DNA from: Halochromatium roseum
Lineage (GTDB): Bacteria > Pseudomonadota > Gammaproteobacteria > Chromatiales > Chromatiaceae
NCBI RefSeq assembly: GCF_016653315.1
Contig: NZ_NHSH01000066.1
Location: 50,176 to 114,175 of the forward strand
Length of the DNA stretch: 64,000 bases
Reading direction: 5' to 3'
Under the pieces are notes generated by a model. The model made no database searches. It saw only the letters and a program-made list of their open reading frames with translations, and was not told the DNA's origin. Each line of letters starts with the position of its first letter. Positions within the stretch are counted from its first letter, which is position 1. A program made the position numbers and the translations under genes. Positions 8,929 through 16,721 of this stretch are shown here, in pieces.

Positions 8929-9312
8929 ATGGACGATCTGGAAGACTTCAAGACCATCGCGCGAGCCGGCGCGCGGCAGCTCGGGTTACCGGAGCCGCTG
9001 TTCGATGCCGATGGTCAAGCGTTGCTCCCGCTCGGCGAGGATCTGACGCTGATCCTGGCCTTCGACGAGTTCGATGGCGACGCTCTGTTGATCCTGCCGC
9101 TGACCGCAGGGACGCATCCGATCGAGGGTCAGGAGGCGTTGCGCCTGCTGGAGGCCGGGTATCTGGGACAGGGGTTCAGCGGCGCAGCGGTCGGACTCGA
9201 TCCGGTCACCCGGACGCCAGTGCTGTGGCGGCGGCTGCCGGTCGCTGGCTTGACGGCCGAGCGGCTGGCGCGCGCCATCGAGCTGTTGGAACGTCATGTG
9301 TTGATTGATTGA
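8929..9312 (+). CDS. Class I T3SS chaperone-like protein
   Basis: This 127-residue acidic protein shows the same alpha-beta pattern as its neighbours: helix ARAGARQLGLPEP, strand LTLILAFDEF, the centre EALRLLEAGYLGQGFSGAAV and a C-terminal helix ERLARAIELLERHV. It is the shortest of the four in this locus. No effector gene sits directly beside it, so its client is unknown; it may serve one of the two effectors as a heterodimer partner or an effector encoded elsewhere. About 120 bases without a convincing gene follow it. Confidence 0.7.
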   Translation: MDDLEDFKTIARAGARQLGLPEPLFDADGQALLPLGEDLTLILAFDEFDGDALLILPLTAGTHPIEGQEALRLLEAGYLGQGFSGAAVGLDPVTRTPVLWRRLPVAGLTAERLARAIELLERHVLID

Positions 9313-9435
9313 CGATAACCCTGAGCGAGGATTTTGAATCATGGATTTCAAGATCGAAAGAGCCCGCCATCTTGGCTCTGTTGATAACCTCAATCGTCGC
9401 CACCTCAAGGATTTCGCCGAGAACCAGGAGGGCAA

Positions 9436-9888
9436 ATGCCGGCCTCGACACTCGAATCGCTCATGACGCACTTTGCCGCGCGTCACACTCTCGATCCGCT
9501 CACAGCAGATGCCGATGGCGGTTACCATTTGCGGATCGACGAGCGCCTCGACATCAGGCTGTTTCAGAGCGGCGGACAGATCCTGCTGGAGAGTTCACTC
9601 GGACCCTTGCCACCGGATGACCCGCCGGAGCAGCTGGAGCGGACGCTACATCTCCAACTGACGGCGATGTCCGAGCTGGAGGAGGTGTTGACCCTGAATC
9701 CCGAGGACGAGACCCTGGTGCTGTTCAGGCGCCTGCCTGCCGACCGCCAGACACTGGAGGATTTTGAGGGCGCGCTCGAAAGGTTCGTCAACCAGCTCGA
9801 GCGCTGGACGCGCGAACTCTCCCAACCTGCGTCATCCTCGGCTCCGACGACGCCGCCCCTCCCAGCCCTGCAACTGTTTTTCCCTTAA
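9436..9888 (+). CDS. Class I T3SS chaperone-like protein
   Basis: The product is 150 residues and acidic, with CesT/SycE-like features: N-terminal helix LESLMTHFAARH, short strands (IDERLDIRLF, GGQILLESSL), a helix LHLQLTAMSELEEVLTLNP, strand LVLFRRLPAD and a final helix RFVNQLERWTREL followed by a proline-rich tail. It is more diverged than the other three. It ends 6 bases before sctD and may serve an apparatus part or an effector from another locus. Confidence 0.65.
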   Translation: MPASTLESLMTHFAARHTLDPLTADADGGYHLRIDERLDIRLFQSGGQILLESSLGPLPPDDPPEQLERTLHLQLTAMSELEEVLTLNPEDETLVLFRRLPADRQTLEDFEGALERFVNQLERWTRELSQPASSSAPTTPPLPALQLFFP

Positions 9889-9894
9889 TTCTAG

Positions 9895-11397
9895 ATGGGC
9901 GCATCGGCTGATCGCTCGATGGCCTTCGAGGTGCGCTCGGCCGGTTGGGTGGTTCGTCTGCTCACGGGTTTGCAGCAGGGCGCCGAGGCCCCCTTGTCGG
10001 ACGGGATCGACTATGTGCTTGGCCGCGACGAGGCGTGCGACCTGGTGCTCTGGGACGAGTTGGTCGCGCCGCGCCATCTGCTGTTGCGCGCCGAATCCGG
10101 AGGGATGCTGCGGGTGCGGGCCTTGGAACGGCCGCTCGTGCTGCGCGATCAGCTCCTGGAGCCAGATGGCGTGCTCGAACTCGCGACCGCCGCGACACTG
10201 CGCGCGGGCGCCTTGGTGCTGGCGGTGGGACCGCCCGACACCGACTGGTCCGGACTCATGCCTCCCGATACGCCATCGCCTGCCGGATCGAACCAGGCCC
10301 CCGATCAGCCACTGGAAACGCTGACGGAGTCAGACGCCGCGAAACCTCCGCTAACGCGCGAGGCACCTGAGACGATCGCTGATTCACCGGATAGCGAGCC
10401 CCCGAGCGCGTTGGCCGTGATCCGCTCCTGGCCGCCGATGGTTAGCATGACGGCTCTGCTCCTGGTCGGCATCTTGCTCATTGTGCTGCTGATCCTGCTT
10501 GGCGTCTTCTTCGCGGCAGGGTCGACGCCGGAGGCAGTTCCTTCGACTGATGCGACACCGGCTCAGCGCGTCGAGCACGCTCGTGCGTTGGCCGAACGCG
10601 CCGGTATCGACAACCTTGAGATCGACGTCGGCCACTCTGGCGTACTGACGCTGCGCGGCTATAGCGCGACACGCGCCCAGCGCGACGCCTTGACCGAGGC
10701 CTTGCTCGCCGAGGGGGTGCGCGTGGATAACCGGCTCTGGCCCGAAGATCGCCTGCGGGAGACGCTGCGTGTCACGCTGGAACGGCTTGGCGCTCAGCAT
10801 CTGAGCTATACTTATCGAGGACAGGGCGAGGTCGGTGTTGAGGGTATTCTCCGCCCCGGGCTCACGGCCGAGCGACTCGCGCGCACGCTGCAGGCCGATA
10901 TCCCTGGCATCCGCCGCGTCGACACCGAGTTGCAGCCGATTGAGCCGCTGTTAGAGGATTTGCGGGCGGAATTGCGCGCGGCTAGGCTTGATCAGAAGGT
11001 GGCGTTCACCTCTGAGGAACCGCCCGTGACCCTGAGTGGGCTATTGAACGCGCGTGAGATGAAACACTGGAATGCGATTCAGGAGCGGCTCGCCGCGCGT
11101 TATCCCGAGCTGCCGCCGCTGGTATCAGGCGTCATGCTTGATGAATATCGGGCGCCTCCGGCGTTGTCCGACGCGTCCAGTTCGGAGGCCCCCATGACAG
11201 AGCCGCCGATTCGGGTGGTCGGCGTCCTGATTGGGAGCGGCACGGCGGCCTACGCGGTACTCGAGAGCGGCGAACAGGTCAGGCGCGGCGAGCGCATCGG
11301 CGGACGCTATGTCGTCGAGGAGATCCGTTTCGATCGCGTGATCGCGAGCGCGGATGGGCAGCAGCATATCTTTCCCGTGGGAGTGAGTCACCGATGA
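9895..11397 (+). CDS. sctD: Inner-membrane ring protein SctD (YscD/PrgH-like)
   Basis: The 500-residue protein has three parts. Residues 1-95 form a cytoplasmic FHA-like domain with the typical YVLGRDEACDLVLWDE. A proline-rich linker follows, then a single membrane segment at about 181-205 (ALLLVGILLIVLLILLGVFF). The rest is periplasmic, with BON-like ring-building repeats such as IDNLEIDVGHSGVLTLRGYS. This matches SctD, which forms the outer part of the inner-membrane ring and meets the sorting platform through the FHA domain. The C-terminal 90 residues, with a repeat-like GERIGGRYVVEEI, extend beyond the shortest family members. Confidence 0.9.
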   Translation: MGASADRSMAFEVRSAGWVVRLLTGLQQGAEAPLSDGIDYVLGRDEACDLVLWDELVAPRHLLLRAESGGMLRVRALERPLVLRDQLLEPDGVLELATAATLRAGALVLAVGPPDTDWSGLMPPDTPSPAGSNQAPDQPLETLTESDAAKPPLTREAPETIADSPDSEPPSALAVIRSWPPMVSMTALLLVGILLIVLLILLGVFFAAGSTPEAVPSTDATPAQRVEHARALAERAGIDNLEIDVGHSGVLTLRGYSATRAQRDALTEALLAEGVRVDNRLWPEDRLRETLRVTLERLGAQHLSYTYRGQGEVGVEGILRPGLTAERLARTLQADIPGIRRVDTELQPIEPLLEDLRAELRAARLDQKVAFTSEEPPVTLSGLLNAREMKHWNAIQERLAARYPELPPLVSGVMLDEYRAPPALSDASSSEAPMTEPPIRVVGVLIGSGTAAYAVLESGEQVRRGERIGGRYVVEEIRFDRVIASADGQQHIFPVGVSHR

Positions 11398-11645
11398 CCG
11401 AGCATCACCAAGATCAAGATGAGCCCTGGTTCGAGATTGAGCGCCGCCTGCGCGACGATGACGAGGGGCGTGAGCGCGACGCGCTCCAGCAGCGATTGGA
11501 AGAGGCGGCACGTGCCGTCAAGCGACAGATGGACGTCGGTGTATCGACAGCGGAGTTCGGCGGACTGCAAGCGATCCATCAGGGATTGGAGGCCGGAATC
11601 GACGTGATCCAGCGCGTCTGGCGCGTGCACCACCCGCGTGCCTGA
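11394..11645 (+). CDS. Small YscE-like needle co-chaperone candidate
   Basis: This 83-residue charged, all-helical protein starts in an ATGA overlap with the sctD stop. Order sctD, small gene, sctF, TPR gene equals yscD-E-F-G in Yersinia, where YscE and YscG together hold the needle monomer in the cytoplasm. The sequence (LQQRLEEAARAVKRQMDVG) fits a helical hairpin of YscE type. The identification rests on position, size and predicted helices; direct similarity cannot be judged here. Confidence 0.6.
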   Translation: MTEHHQDQDEPWFEIERRLRDDDEGRERDALQQRLEEAARAVKRQMDVGVSTAEFGGLQAIHQGLEAGIDVIQRVWRVHHPRA

Positions 11646-11719
11646 ACGAACCGGCCTGAACAGCGGTCGTCGATCATGGCGACATGACCTTTCATCCATC
11701 GATCAATGGGAGATATCGT

Positions 11720-11935
11720 ATGACCATCAGCGTTGGCTCACTGATTGGCGCGCTTGGCAAGGAAGAGCAGGCGATCCAGGACAAACTCAACGATCCGGAT
11801 TTCAAGGCGACCGACTCGAAGCAAATGCTCGAAATTCAGATGCGCTTCAGCAACTACCAACAGATCAGCGGCATCACCTCCGCGATCATCAGCGACCTGA
11901 AGCAGGCCGCGCAAGGCGTGATTCAAAAGGTTTAG
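11720..11935 (+). CDS. sctF: T3SS needle protein SctF
   Basis: The needle subunit is 71 residues from the ATG at 11720, which has GGGAGA 6 bases upstream. An in-frame ATG at 11684 would add 12 residues and lacks a good site. Needle features are a small size, two helices around a polar turn (KLNDPDFKATDS) and a C-terminal helix with SAIISDLKQAAQGVIQKV. Many copies polymerise into the extracellular needle. The neighbours on both sides look like its cytoplasmic chaperones. Confidence 0.85.
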   Translation: MTISVGSLIGALGKEEQAIQDKLNDPDFKATDSKQMLEIQMRFSNYQQISGITSAIISDLKQAAQGVIQKV

Positions 11936-11975
11936 ATCACTGATCCCAGTGACGGCATGACGCAGAGGCGCGGGC

Positions 11976-12356
11976 ATGGATATCGATGAAGATCTGGTTC
12001 GACTGTTGGCCGAGTTGGCCTCGATCGCTGGCGGGCGTTGTCTCGCCGAGCAGACCGAGGCGCTGGTTGGGGCGCTGGCGGTCTTGCGACCCGACAGCGA
12101 GCGGCCTGACCTGATTCAGGCGCTGGCCTGTTTGAATCTGGGTGATGCCGAGGGCGCGGAGCGCGTCCTGCGCGATCGCGCGCTCAAGACCAACCCAGCC
12201 GGCAGCATGGCGATGGCCTATCTGGGGCTGGTGTTGCATCAACAAGGGCGGATTGCCGAGCGCGATCAGGTCTTGCGTGCGGCGCTGGATGGGGAAGATG
12301 GCGATGAGGATGCAGCGAGGCTTGCGCGCCGTCTGCTGAACACGGCGCCTGGCTGA
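11976..12356 (+). CDS. TPR-type needle chaperone, YscG-like
   Basis: This 126-residue acidic protein is made of short helical repeats. One repeat reads ALACLNLGDAEGAERVLRD and another AYLGLVLHQQGRIAERDQVL, both of TPR type. YscG and PscG are TPR proteins of this size that clasp the C-terminal helix of the needle monomer, and the gene directly follows sctF as yscG follows yscF. It ends 5 bases before sctI. Confidence 0.72.
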   Translation: MDIDEDLVRLLAELASIAGGRCLAEQTEALVGALAVLRPDSERPDLIQALACLNLGDAEGAERVLRDRALKTNPAGSMAMAYLGLVLHQQGRIAERDQVLRAALDGEDGDEDAARLARRLLNTAPG

Positions 12357-12361
12357 GTGTC

Positions 12362-12787
12362 ATGATCGACGCGATTGCCCCCTACGCGACGGGGCCGTTG
12401 GCCAGCTTGGAGCCCGTGCCGCTGATGATGGTGCCGGCGGCACTGCCGGCCGTCGGCGCCGCCGATCAGGGGCGCTTCCAGAGCGCCCTACAGCCTCTCG
12501 AAGCACCCAATAACCCGCCTTTCGTGCCGAGTCCGCTATCGGTTCCGACCGACCTTCCCGCCTCGCCCGGCGATGTGATCCTGCAAGGACTAGAGCGTCT
12601 GCGCGGCAACTATCGCGAGGTATCCGCCGAGATGACGGCCGTCGCCAATCAACACACCTCGGTCTCGCCGCAGGAACTCATCGGGTTACAGATGCAGATG
12701 GCACAGGTCACGCTCGGCACGCAACTGATTGGTCAGGTGGCGAGCAAGCTGGAGCAGAATCTGAATACCTTGCTGAAAGGCTCCTGA
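12362..12787 (+). CDS. sctI: Inner rod/adaptor protein SctI
   Basis: The product is 141 residues. The N-terminal half is proline-rich and flexible; the C-terminal half is helical with SPQELIGLQMQMAQVTLGTQ and a final amphipathic helix VASKLEQNLNTLLKGS. This C-terminal signature is characteristic of the YscI/PrgJ inner rod family, which connects export apparatus and needle. Position between the needle chaperone and sctJ agrees. The start at 12362 follows the previous stop by 5 bases. Confidence 0.85.
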   Translation: MIDAIAPYATGPLASLEPVPLMMVPAALPAVGAADQGRFQSALQPLEAPNNPPFVPSPLSVPTDLPASPGDVILQGLERLRGNYREVSAEMTAVANQHTSVSPQELIGLQMQMAQVTLGTQLIGQVASKLEQNLNTLLKGS

Positions 12788-12792
12788 GTGGC

Positions 12793-13569
12793 GTGTCCCG
12801 CTCGATGCATCAGATCGGTCGTGGACTGAGGCGTTGGCTGATCGGTTGCCTGTGCTTGCTGCCGTTGCTGACGGGTTGTCAGAAGGTCGAACTGTATTCC
12901 AACCTCTCCGAGCGCGAGGGCAATGAGATCCTGGCCGTGTTGCTGGATCATGACATTGCCGCCGCCAAGACCGTCACCAAGGAGTTGGTGACCATCAGCG
13001 TACCCGAGGCCGATGTGGCCTATGCCATCGAAGTCCTGCTCCGCCAGGGGCTTCCGCGCGAGCGCTTCACCGATCTCGGGCAGATCTTTCAGAAACAGGG
13101 CCTGATCTCGTCGCCGATGGAGGAGCGGGTGCGCTACACCTATGGGCTGTCGCAGATGCTCGCCGAGACCCTGACTCAGATCGATGGCGTGCTCTCGGCG
13201 CGCGTGCTCATCGTGCTGCCCGAAGACGCGCCCTTCGGTCAGACAGCGCCACCCGCGTCGGCCTCGGTGTTCCTCAAGTACCTGCCCGGCATGGCGGTCG
13301 AGGAGTCCGTCCCACGCATCAAGACGTTGGTGCAGAACAGTGTCGATGGTCTGAGTTACGACAACATCTCGGTCGCGCTCTTCCCAAGCGCCGATGCGTT
13401 TCTGGACGGTAAGGGCATCCAGCCGCCGGAGCATCCGCCGCGATCGCCTTGGCCAGGCATTGCCATCGTGCTGGCGATGCTGTTGGCCGCGTCGTTGGGC
13501 GCGGCGGCGTATCTCGGGTGGAGGATGCGTCACCCGCGCCGCGTGTCGGAGACGGCCACCGATGGTTGA
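12793..13569 (+). CDS. sctJ: Inner-membrane ring lipoprotein SctJ
   Basis: This 258-residue protein starts at a GTG. It has a lipoprotein signal peptide ending in the lipobox LLTGC (Cys about residue 26), then the typical YSNLSEREGNEILAVLLDH. Two ring-building domains follow, with LPRERFTDLGQIFQKQGL and ARVLIVLPEDAPF. A C-terminal membrane segment is at about 220-242 (IAIVLAMLLAASLGAAAYLG). This is the complete YscJ/PrgK layout. The sctK start codon lies inside its end. Confidence 0.93.
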   Translation: MSRSMHQIGRGLRRWLIGCLCLLPLLTGCQKVELYSNLSEREGNEILAVLLDHDIAAAKTVTKELVTISVPEADVAYAIEVLLRQGLPRERFTDLGQIFQKQGLISSPMEERVRYTYGLSQMLAETLTQIDGVLSARVLIVLPEDAPFGQTAPPASASVFLKYLPGMAVEESVPRIKTLVQNSVDGLSYDNISVALFPSADAFLDGKGIQPPEHPPRSPWPGIAIVLAMLLAASLGAAAYLGWRMRHPRRVSETATDG

Positions 13570-14233
13570 CGCCTGTCTCGGGCTTCCCGGATCACCCTGG
13601 TGTGAGCGCGCGCTGATCTTCAACACACAGCCGACGTGCTATCTGCACCGTTCCTGGTGCGAGCGGCTACCACATCGTGAACTGGCGCGGCGGCTGATGG
13701 CCTGCGCGCGCGCCGAAGCCGCGCTATCAGGCTATCTGCTGCAGTCCTTCGAACTCGAAGGGCGCTACGTGGAGGATTTCAGCAACCCCTGGGCGCGGCT
13801 GGCCTTGCTCGAAGGCCCCTGGATTGAGCGTCTTCTGCGCCGGATCGGTCTGGCGCTGCAGGCGTCGCGTCTTAGGCTCGAACTCTCGGGCGAGCGCTTG
13901 CGGCGCTTCAAGTCGGCCTTGAGCGCCGAGGATTGGAACTTCGTGATGCGCGAGACGCCGCTGCTGGGTCCGATTCCGGTCTTCGATGCCGAGCCGCGCG
14001 TGCCGGACGCCGATCCCGCGACCCGGTTTGCGTTGATCGGAGCGCACTTCTGCGTGCTGCAGGGACTCGGCGCCATGGACGCAGCGCTGATCCGCCGTCT
14101 GGCGCTGAAGCTGCCCGCCGATTGGGCGCCGACCTTGAGTGCGGCCTGGGTGCCGGGCTCGAGCGCATTGCCGCCCATCCTGCGTCGATTACTTCGGGAG
14201 TTGCCGCCGGCATGGACCCCTTTGTTCGCCTGA
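13562..14233 (+). CDS. sctK: Sorting platform protein SctK
   Basis: This 223-residue protein starts at the ATG at 13562, overlapping the sctJ stop by 8 bases. Longer upstream reading would run far into sctJ and is unlikely. The content is Leu-, Arg- and Trp-rich and soluble, without recognisable catalytic residues, matching YscK/OrgA-type proteins, which form the spokes linking the SctD ring to the SctQ pods. Size, order (J, K, L) and the overlap with sctL by 22 bases support the call. Confidence 0.8.
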   Translation: MVDACLGLPGSPWCERALIFNTQPTCYLHRSWCERLPHRELARRLMACARAEAALSGYLLQSFELEGRYVEDFSNPWARLALLEGPWIERLLRRIGLALQASRLRLELSGERLRRFKSALSAEDWNFVMRETPLLGPIPVFDAEPRVPDADPATRFALIGAHFCVLQGLGAMDAALIRRLALKLPADWAPTLSAAWVPGSSALPPILRRLLRELPPAWTPLFA

Positions 14234-14862
14234 CCGATCGCGTCCTGAATCTGGCCCCGGAGACGCGCCTGCTGAAACGAGCCGATTATCAGCGCTTCGT
14301 CATGGCCGGCGAGATCCTCGCGGCAGCCGAGCACGAGGCCGAGCAACAGCGTGCCGAGACCGAGCGCGAACAGGCGCGGCGTCTTCAGGCAGGTTATGAG
14401 CAGGGGTTGGCGCAAGCGCGCCTGGAGATGGCCGCGCGGATGCTCGAAACGGTCGAGCGCACGGTGGACTATCTCGGCGCCGTCGAGCACCGAGTGGTGG
14501 AGCTGGTCATGATGTCGGTGCGCAAGGTGCTCGGCGACTTCGAGGATGCGGAGCTGAGCGCGCGCCTGGTGCGCCAGGCGCTGCAGGTGGTGCGCAACCA
14601 GCCGCAGGCGACGATCAGAGTCTGTCCAGCGCAGGCCGAACAGCTCCAGCAGCGGCTCAATGAGCTGCTGGTGGGTTACAACAGCTTGCGAATGGTCGAG
14701 GTGGTTCCTGATCCTCGTCTGGGACGCGGTGATTGTATCCTGGAGACCGAGATCGGCGTGGTCGATGCCAGCATGGAGACACAGCTCAAGGCGCTGGAGC
14801 AGGCCCTGCGATCGCGTTTGCAGAAACAGGGGGAGGCAGCGTCCCACGATCAGGGGCGCTGA
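14212..14862 (+). CDS. sctL: ATPase stator/regulator SctL
   Basis: The protein has 216 residues from the ATG at 14212, inside the end of sctK. Residues 1-50 are a globular part, then a long charged helix (AAEHEAEQQRAETEREQARR) typical of the FliH/YscL family. The C-terminal domain contains RNQPQATIRVCPAQ and the conserved DPRLGRGDCILETEIGVVDA. SctL binds and restrains the export ATPase SctN. The sctN gene is not next to it, unlike in many loci; the regulatory genes follow instead. Confidence 0.92.
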   Translation: MDPFVRLTDRVLNLAPETRLLKRADYQRFVMAGEILAAAEHEAEQQRAETEREQARRLQAGYEQGLAQARLEMAARMLETVERTVDYLGAVEHRVVELVMMSVRKVLGDFEDAELSARLVRQALQVVRNQPQATIRVCPAQAEQLQQRLNELLVGYNSLRMVEVVPDPRLGRGDCILETEIGVVDASMETQLKALEQALRSRLQKQGEAASHDQGR

Positions 14863-14894
14863 TCCCATTCATTTGAAGGCGAAGGGGATACAGG

Positions 14895-15236
14895 ATGGAA
14901 ATCGATGTCAGTCTCCAGGACGGTCTTCATGTCCTGACAATTTCCGGTCAACTCGATGCGCTCAGTGGGCCGGACTATGAGCAACAAATCAATCGTCTCG
15001 TGGCCGAGGGGGCAAGACGGTTGGTCGTGGATTTCGGGCCGCTGGTCTATATCAGCAGCGCCGGTCTGCGCGCCCTGCTCAACACCAGCAAGCCGCTGAT
15101 GGCTCAGGGGGGTGTGCTGGTCTACGCCAATCTCCAACCCAGCGTGCGCGAGATCTTTGACATGACCGGCTTGCTGTCGCTGTTCCAGGTCTGCGATTCG
15201 GTGGCCGAGGCCATTGCGCTGGTGCAAGCGCCATGA
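14895..15236 (+). CDS. STAS-domain anti-sigma factor antagonist (RsbV/BtrV-like)
   Basis: A single STAS domain of 113 residues. It has the signature LVVDFGPLVYISSAGLRALL, where the serine pair after YI is the usual phosphorylation site. In partner switching, the unphosphorylated antagonist binds a HATPase kinase and releases that kinase's other partner. The kinase gene overlaps its stop (ATGA), and a phosphatase gene lies two genes on. Bordetella uses the homologous BtrV/BtrW/BtrU set to control type III secretion, and the location here, directly after sctL, suggests the same job. Confidence 0.9.
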   Translation: MEIDVSLQDGLHVLTISGQLDALSGPDYEQQINRLVAEGARRLVVDFGPLVYISSAGLRALLNTSKPLMAQGGVLVYANLQPSVREIFDMTGLLSLFQVCDSVAEAIALVQAP

Positions 15237-15682
15237 GCGTCGTGTCGCGGCGCTTGCCGGCCACCCTCGAGCAGTTGATCGAGGCACGGGCCTTTCTGAA
15301 GTCCTTGGCCGAGCAGGCGGGACTCGATGCGCGGCTCATCGGGCGTCTCGGATTGGCGCTCGAGGAGGTCTTCGTCAATGTCTGCCACTATGCCTATCCT
15401 CCCGATCGGCCGGGCGAGATTGAGCTGCGGATCAGCGCCGACCGCGATTGTTTCATACTCGATGTGCTCGACGATGGGCAACCCTTCGAGCCCGAGACCC
15501 TGCTGGAACCCGACCTGTCGGCACCGCTGGCACAGCGCCCGATCGGTGGGCTGGGCTGGTTCCTGACCCGTCAGATGGTGAGTGAACTGCGCTGTCGACG
15601 GGAGCAGGGGCGCAATCTGGTCTCGTTGATCATGCGGCTGGCGGACGAGGAACGGTCTGCGTCCGCTCCTGGGCATGGTTGA
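15233..15682 (+). CDS. HATPase anti-sigma kinase (RsbW/BtrW-like)
   Basis: This 149-residue single-domain GHKL ATPase has the N box with GLALEEVFVNVCHYAYP (E and N for Mg-ATP), the G1 box VLDDGQPFEP and the G2 region IGGLGWFLTRQMVSEL. It would phosphorylate the STAS antagonist encoded just before and bind a sigma factor or another target. No sigma factor gene is in view. It overlaps the STAS gene by 4 bases. Confidence 0.9.
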   Translation: MSVVSRRLPATLEQLIEARAFLKSLAEQAGLDARLIGRLGLALEEVFVNVCHYAYPPDRPGEIELRISADRDCFILDVLDDGQPFEPETLLEPDLSAPLAQRPIGGLGWFLTRQMVSELRCRREQGRNLVSLIMRLADEERSASAPGHG

Positions 15683-15725
15683 GCCGCTGCCAGGATGGCG
15701 CGCGCTGTCTCAAGGAGGGCGCGGC

Positions 15726-16721
15726 ATGTCCCGTGGAGCATTGGGTTGCGCATGGCGGTGGGTGCCGCTGGCCATGCTGCTGGTCATCGCTCCCCAGATC
15801 TGGGCAGGGAGTGACGCGACGGCGCCGCTAACGCCGCTGCGGCTCATGCTGGCCTGGCAGCCGCAGGCCCAGTTCGCTGGCTACTATGTTGCGCTTGAGC
15901 AGGGTTTCTACCGCGAGGCTGGAATCGAGCTGACCATCCTGAGCGCGGACCGGGGACGTTCAGCGTTGGCCGCCTTGCGTGCGGGCGAGGTCGATCTCGC
16001 AGTGGTCTGGTTAGCGGCCGCCATCCGGGCGCGTGCGGAGGGTACGCCACTGGTCAATGTCGCACAGCTGTTGCCGCGTTCCTCGGTGGTGCTGATCGCC
16101 CGCGTCAGTTCCGGCGTGCAGCGTCTGTCCGATCTTGGCGGCCGGCGCGTCGGGGTGTGGAGGGGTGATGCAGCACTTCCGGTCGAGGCGCTGCTGCGCA
16201 AGCAGAATCTGGAGGTCGAGCGCGTTCCGCAGTCGACCACGATCAATCTCTTTCTGCGTGGCGGGGTCGAGGCCATGTCGGGGATGCTGTACAACGAATA
16301 CCATTGGCTGATCGATGCCGGCTTGGAGCCAGAAGAGGTGATGGTGTTCCCGCTGGCTGAGCATGGGATCGATTTTCCCGAGGATGGGCTTTATGTGTTG
16401 GAACAGACACGGCGCGAAAAATCCGCTGTGATCGCTGCCTTCGTCGCCGCGACCCGGCGCGGTTGGCAGCAGGCCTTTGCCGATCCGGAGGGCGCGCTCG
16501 ACATCGTGCTCCGGCGCCAGCGCGCAGAGTATGTGCCCGCCAATCGCTCGCATCAGCGCTGGATGCTGGAGCAGATCCGCGCCGTCATGGGCGAGCCGGG
16601 CGAGAACGGCTGGGATTGGCGGCTAGGTCGCGAGGATGTCGAGCGGGTCGCTCGGCTGATGCAACGCCTGGAGATGATCGATGCCGTTCCGTCCGACATC
16701 GAGCGCCTGATGCTCGAATGA
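15726..16721 (+). CDS. NMT1/ThiY-like periplasmic solute-binding protein, probable sensor partner
   Basis: The protein has 331 residues from the ATG at 15726, which follows an AAGGAGGG site. An ATG at 15675 overlaps the kinase stop and would give 17 extra residues. A signal peptide (WVPLAMLLVIAPQIWA) is followed by the NMT1/THI5 pattern LAWQPQAQFAGYYVALEQGF, then AGEVDLAVVW and VEAMSGMLYNEYHWLIDAGL. This family binds pyrimidines, taurine-like compounds or nitrate for ABC importers, but no permease or ATPase gene is near. Its stop overlaps the start of the membrane phosphatase, so it may present a ligand to that sensor; this is inference. Confidence 0.82.
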   Translation: MSRGALGCAWRWVPLAMLLVIAPQIWAGSDATAPLTPLRLMLAWQPQAQFAGYYVALEQGFYREAGIELTILSADRGRSALAALRAGEVDLAVVWLAAAIRARAEGTPLVNVAQLLPRSSVVLIARVSSGVQRLSDLGGRRVGVWRGDAALPVEALLRKQNLEVERVPQSTTINLFLRGGVEAMSGMLYNEYHWLIDAGLEPEEVMVFPLAEHGIDFPEDGLYVLEQTRREKSAVIAAFVAATRRGWQQAFADPEGALDIVLRRQRAEYVPANRSHQRWMLEQIRAVMGEPGENGWDWRLGREDVERVARLMQRLEMIDAVPSDIERLMLE

